Assembly (NCBI GenBank): GCA_963575745.1
Contig: CAUYUJ010008049.1
Span: 22,501 to 42,649 of the forward strand
Source of the DNA: Prorocentrum cordatum
Taxonomy: Eukaryota; Sar; Dinophyceae; Prorocentrales; Prorocentraceae
Length of the DNA: 20,149 nt
Direction of reading: 5' to 3'
The first letter of the stretch is position 1. Each line of letters starts with the position of its first letter. Positions 18,893-20,149 of the stretch are shown one piece after another. A program made the translations under genes and the position numbers. The notes under the pieces were generated by a model. It was not told the DNA's origin. It did not search any database and saw only the letters and a list, made by a program, of their open reading frames with translations.

Positions 18893-18938
18893 CCGGCGGC
18901 AAAACCGTCGCTGGTCGACACGACGCGGACCCGTAATC

Positions 18939-19075
18939 ATAATGTTTCGGAGGTCCGCACGGACCTCTGATATCTGCGCTGGACCCTCCTCCCAGGCGCG
19001 CGGGGCACGCGAGAAGCGGCGCTGGAAGCGCCGCCAGGGGGCCCAACGCCGATCCAAGAATTCCGCAGAGATCTT
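18939..19075 (+). repeat. Dispersed ~140 bp repeat, copy 2
   Basis: It matches 7881-8027 in landmark order: AATGTTTCGGAGG, GGCGCGCGGGGCACGC, AGCGCCGCCAGGGGGC, GATCCAAGAATTCCGC and TCTTCGAAAG. Confidence 0.6.
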
Positions 19076-19089
19076 CGAAAGCTCTTGGC

Positions 19090-19680
19090 TGTGCAGGCTA
19101 TTGTTCTTATGATTCTAAGTAGTAACTTTATAAGTGATACCAGTATGGTTTGGATTAAAAGCATCCGCATTAATAATACTATTATTAGGCATGCGATTGT
19201 TAGTGTTCGTGTTTTATTCGTATTAGTAATCCTACTAATATGAGGATGAATAGTATTAGTAATGAAAGCATCATAATTAATATTGCTATTGCTATTGTCA
19301 GTATTAGTTTATTATGGTGGTTGCAATCATCATTAGATTTAGTAGTACTACTTCTCTTCCAGATAATATTTTTCGTAAGATGAATAGCATGTGTCTTCTC
19401 ATTAATATGGATAGTGTGGTGAATGAGATGATTGATAGTAATGCCATTAGTTGTATCCCTAGTATTCTTATCCGTATGTATATTCGTACTGCTCGAAATA
19501 TAGTTGGAAATATTATTGTCAATACTCGTATAAGTACTACGTTTAGTGTCATTACCTGCATATGTATGAGTAGCATACGCAGTATGACTATATAAGACTA
19601 TCCGTTCTTGATGACGAATAGTCTTCTTCTTGTGATTATCAGTACTCGCATTTATATTTCTTAGCATCACCATTATCCGT
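19090..19680. repeat. AT-rich island with period-3 ANT bias
   Basis: About 590 bp of AT-rich DNA in an otherwise strongly GC-rich window. Many triplets are of the form ANT (ATT, AGT, AAT, ACT) in one phase, for example ATAGTATTAGTAAT near 19248. This looks like a very degenerate trinucleotide array, like the GTT array at 14191. A 93-codon plus frame (19314-19595) and a 90-codon minus frame (19304-19576) are open, but both read as biased low-complexity sequence. Confidence 0.55.
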
Positions 19681-19819
19681 CGAGCCCCAGGCCCAAGATG
19701 GGCCTGGCCAACATCGGCGTCGGTGCACCGTTGGCGCCGCGCCCGAGCAGCAGGAGGAGGGGCGGACGAGAGCAGGGAGAGAGCAGGGGGGGAGGAGGCC
19801 CGCGGGCTGCCACGCGCGC

Positions 19820-19882
19820 CTTCGCGGCGTGGCCCGCGAAGGCGCCCACCTGCTGGCCCAGGGCGGCGCTCCACAGGGTCAC
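19820..19882 (-). CDS. WD40-repeat protein, internal exon (first of two seen)
   Basis: The minus strand from 19882 to 19820 reads VTLWSAALGQQVGAFAGHAA and then K. This is the end of one WD40 blade (VTLWS) and the start of the next up to its GH dipeptide, with the usual spacing between W and GH. The exon is 63 nt, preceded by CAG (acceptor AG at 19884-19883) and followed by GC (19819-19818) as a GC-type donor. It joins in phase 0 to 17620-17543 to complete one blade. Upstream exons should lie beyond 20149, because the 267 bp before the window end show no clear WD40 continuation. The blade is too generic to name an orthologue. Confidence 0.6.
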
Positions 19883-20149
19883 CTGCCAGGTTTCTAACCT
19901 TATGCTTCTGCCGTTCTTCCTTCTTCGAGACGAAGAGCAATGAAAAGAAGACGAAGAAAAAGAAGAAGAGGAAGACGAAGAGGAGGAGGAGGAAGAAGAA
20001 GAAGAGAAAGGCGCAGGACTAGGACTTCACGCTCACGGGCGCCCCTGGCCCGACCAGGACCACCAAGACGCTTGCCCTGACCCGTTGAGAGGGAGAAGCA
20101 GCCTCAGGAGCAGGACGAGGCGCACGGTCAGGAGATTGTGCTCAGCGTG
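19883..20149. other. Probable intronic or flanking sequence with an AAG/AGG purine tract
   Basis: A purine tract of AAG/AGG units spans about 19941-20012; on the minus strand it is a pyrimidine stretch about 60 bp before the WD40 exon acceptor. The last 130 bp show no exon I can support. Confidence 0.4.

Larger units (their letters stand above)
17621..19819 (-). other. Putative 2.2-kb GC-AG intron between WD40 exons
   Basis: The minus-strand donor would be AAG|GC at 19820/19819 and the acceptor GAG|GTG at 17621/17620. Non-canonical GC donors are known to be common in dinoflagellates. If it is real, the 149-bp duplication, CCT array, dyads, dispersed repeat and AT-rich island listed below are intronic. 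Confidence 0.5.

Noticed and set aside
19311-19680. A possible organelle gene read with TGA as Trp
   Set aside because: The frame also has TAG and TAA and the composition is explained by an ANT-phased low-complexity repeat; no cox-type motif could be aligned confidently.
20029-20085. A plus-strand peptide GAPGPTRTTKT resembling a Walker A loop
   Set aside because: The GxGKT/S core is absent, the frame stops soon after, and it is too short to support an ATPase call.

Overview
This window looks like nuclear DNA of a unicellular eukaryote with a large, repeat-swollen, GC-rich genome. A dinoflagellate is my best guess. The reasons are very long impure trinucleotide arrays, arrays of a 'CAAGATGGCC'-like 10-11 bp unit, several small hairpin or TIR elements, a decayed LINE-type reverse transcriptase, and a probable GC-AG intron. 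I see no bacterial operon structure, tRNA, rRNA or CRISPR. Almost every long ORF here is translated simple repeat (poly-Ser, -His, -Pro, -Glu, -Leu) and was not annotated. The taxonomic call is inference only.

Layout. 1-2.4 kb: a minus-strand reverse transcriptase pseudogene (about 2413 to 1312). It is split by an 8-bp-unit ACACACAT array between palm motifs B and C, and a nested hairpin element (814-1010) lies 3' of it. 2.5-4.7 kb: two diverged copies of a ~150-180 bp repeat, purine tracts, then the first 10-11 bp-period array. 4.7-7.1 kb: TCC, TA, CTC and a 1.2 kb ATC array. 7.1-8.9 kb: GC-rich DNA with one copy of a ~140 bp dispersed repeat and a 308 bp terminal-inverted-repeat (TIR) element. 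8.9-9.9 kb: GAC / CTC / GAC arrays. 9.9-12.4 kb: poly-C and poly-G runs, a solo arm of the 308 bp element, and a second TIR element centred on palindromes. 12.4-16.2 kb: TCC, CT, AT, GTT and ATG arrays with two more blocks of the 10-11 bp-period repeat. 16.2-17.4 kb: a third TIR element, a purine tract and a 51-A run. 17.5-19.9 kb: two short minus-strand exons that together spell out one WD40 repeat across a ~2.2 kb GC-AG intron. That intron holds a 149 bp tandem duplication, a CCT array, three small dyads, the second ~140 bp repeat copy and an AT-rich island.

The only protein-level signals I trust are the decayed reverse transcriptase and the WD40 exon pair. The rest is repeat and mobile-element landscape, in which the structured hairpin/TIR families and the helically phased 10-11 bp arrays are the least explained parts.
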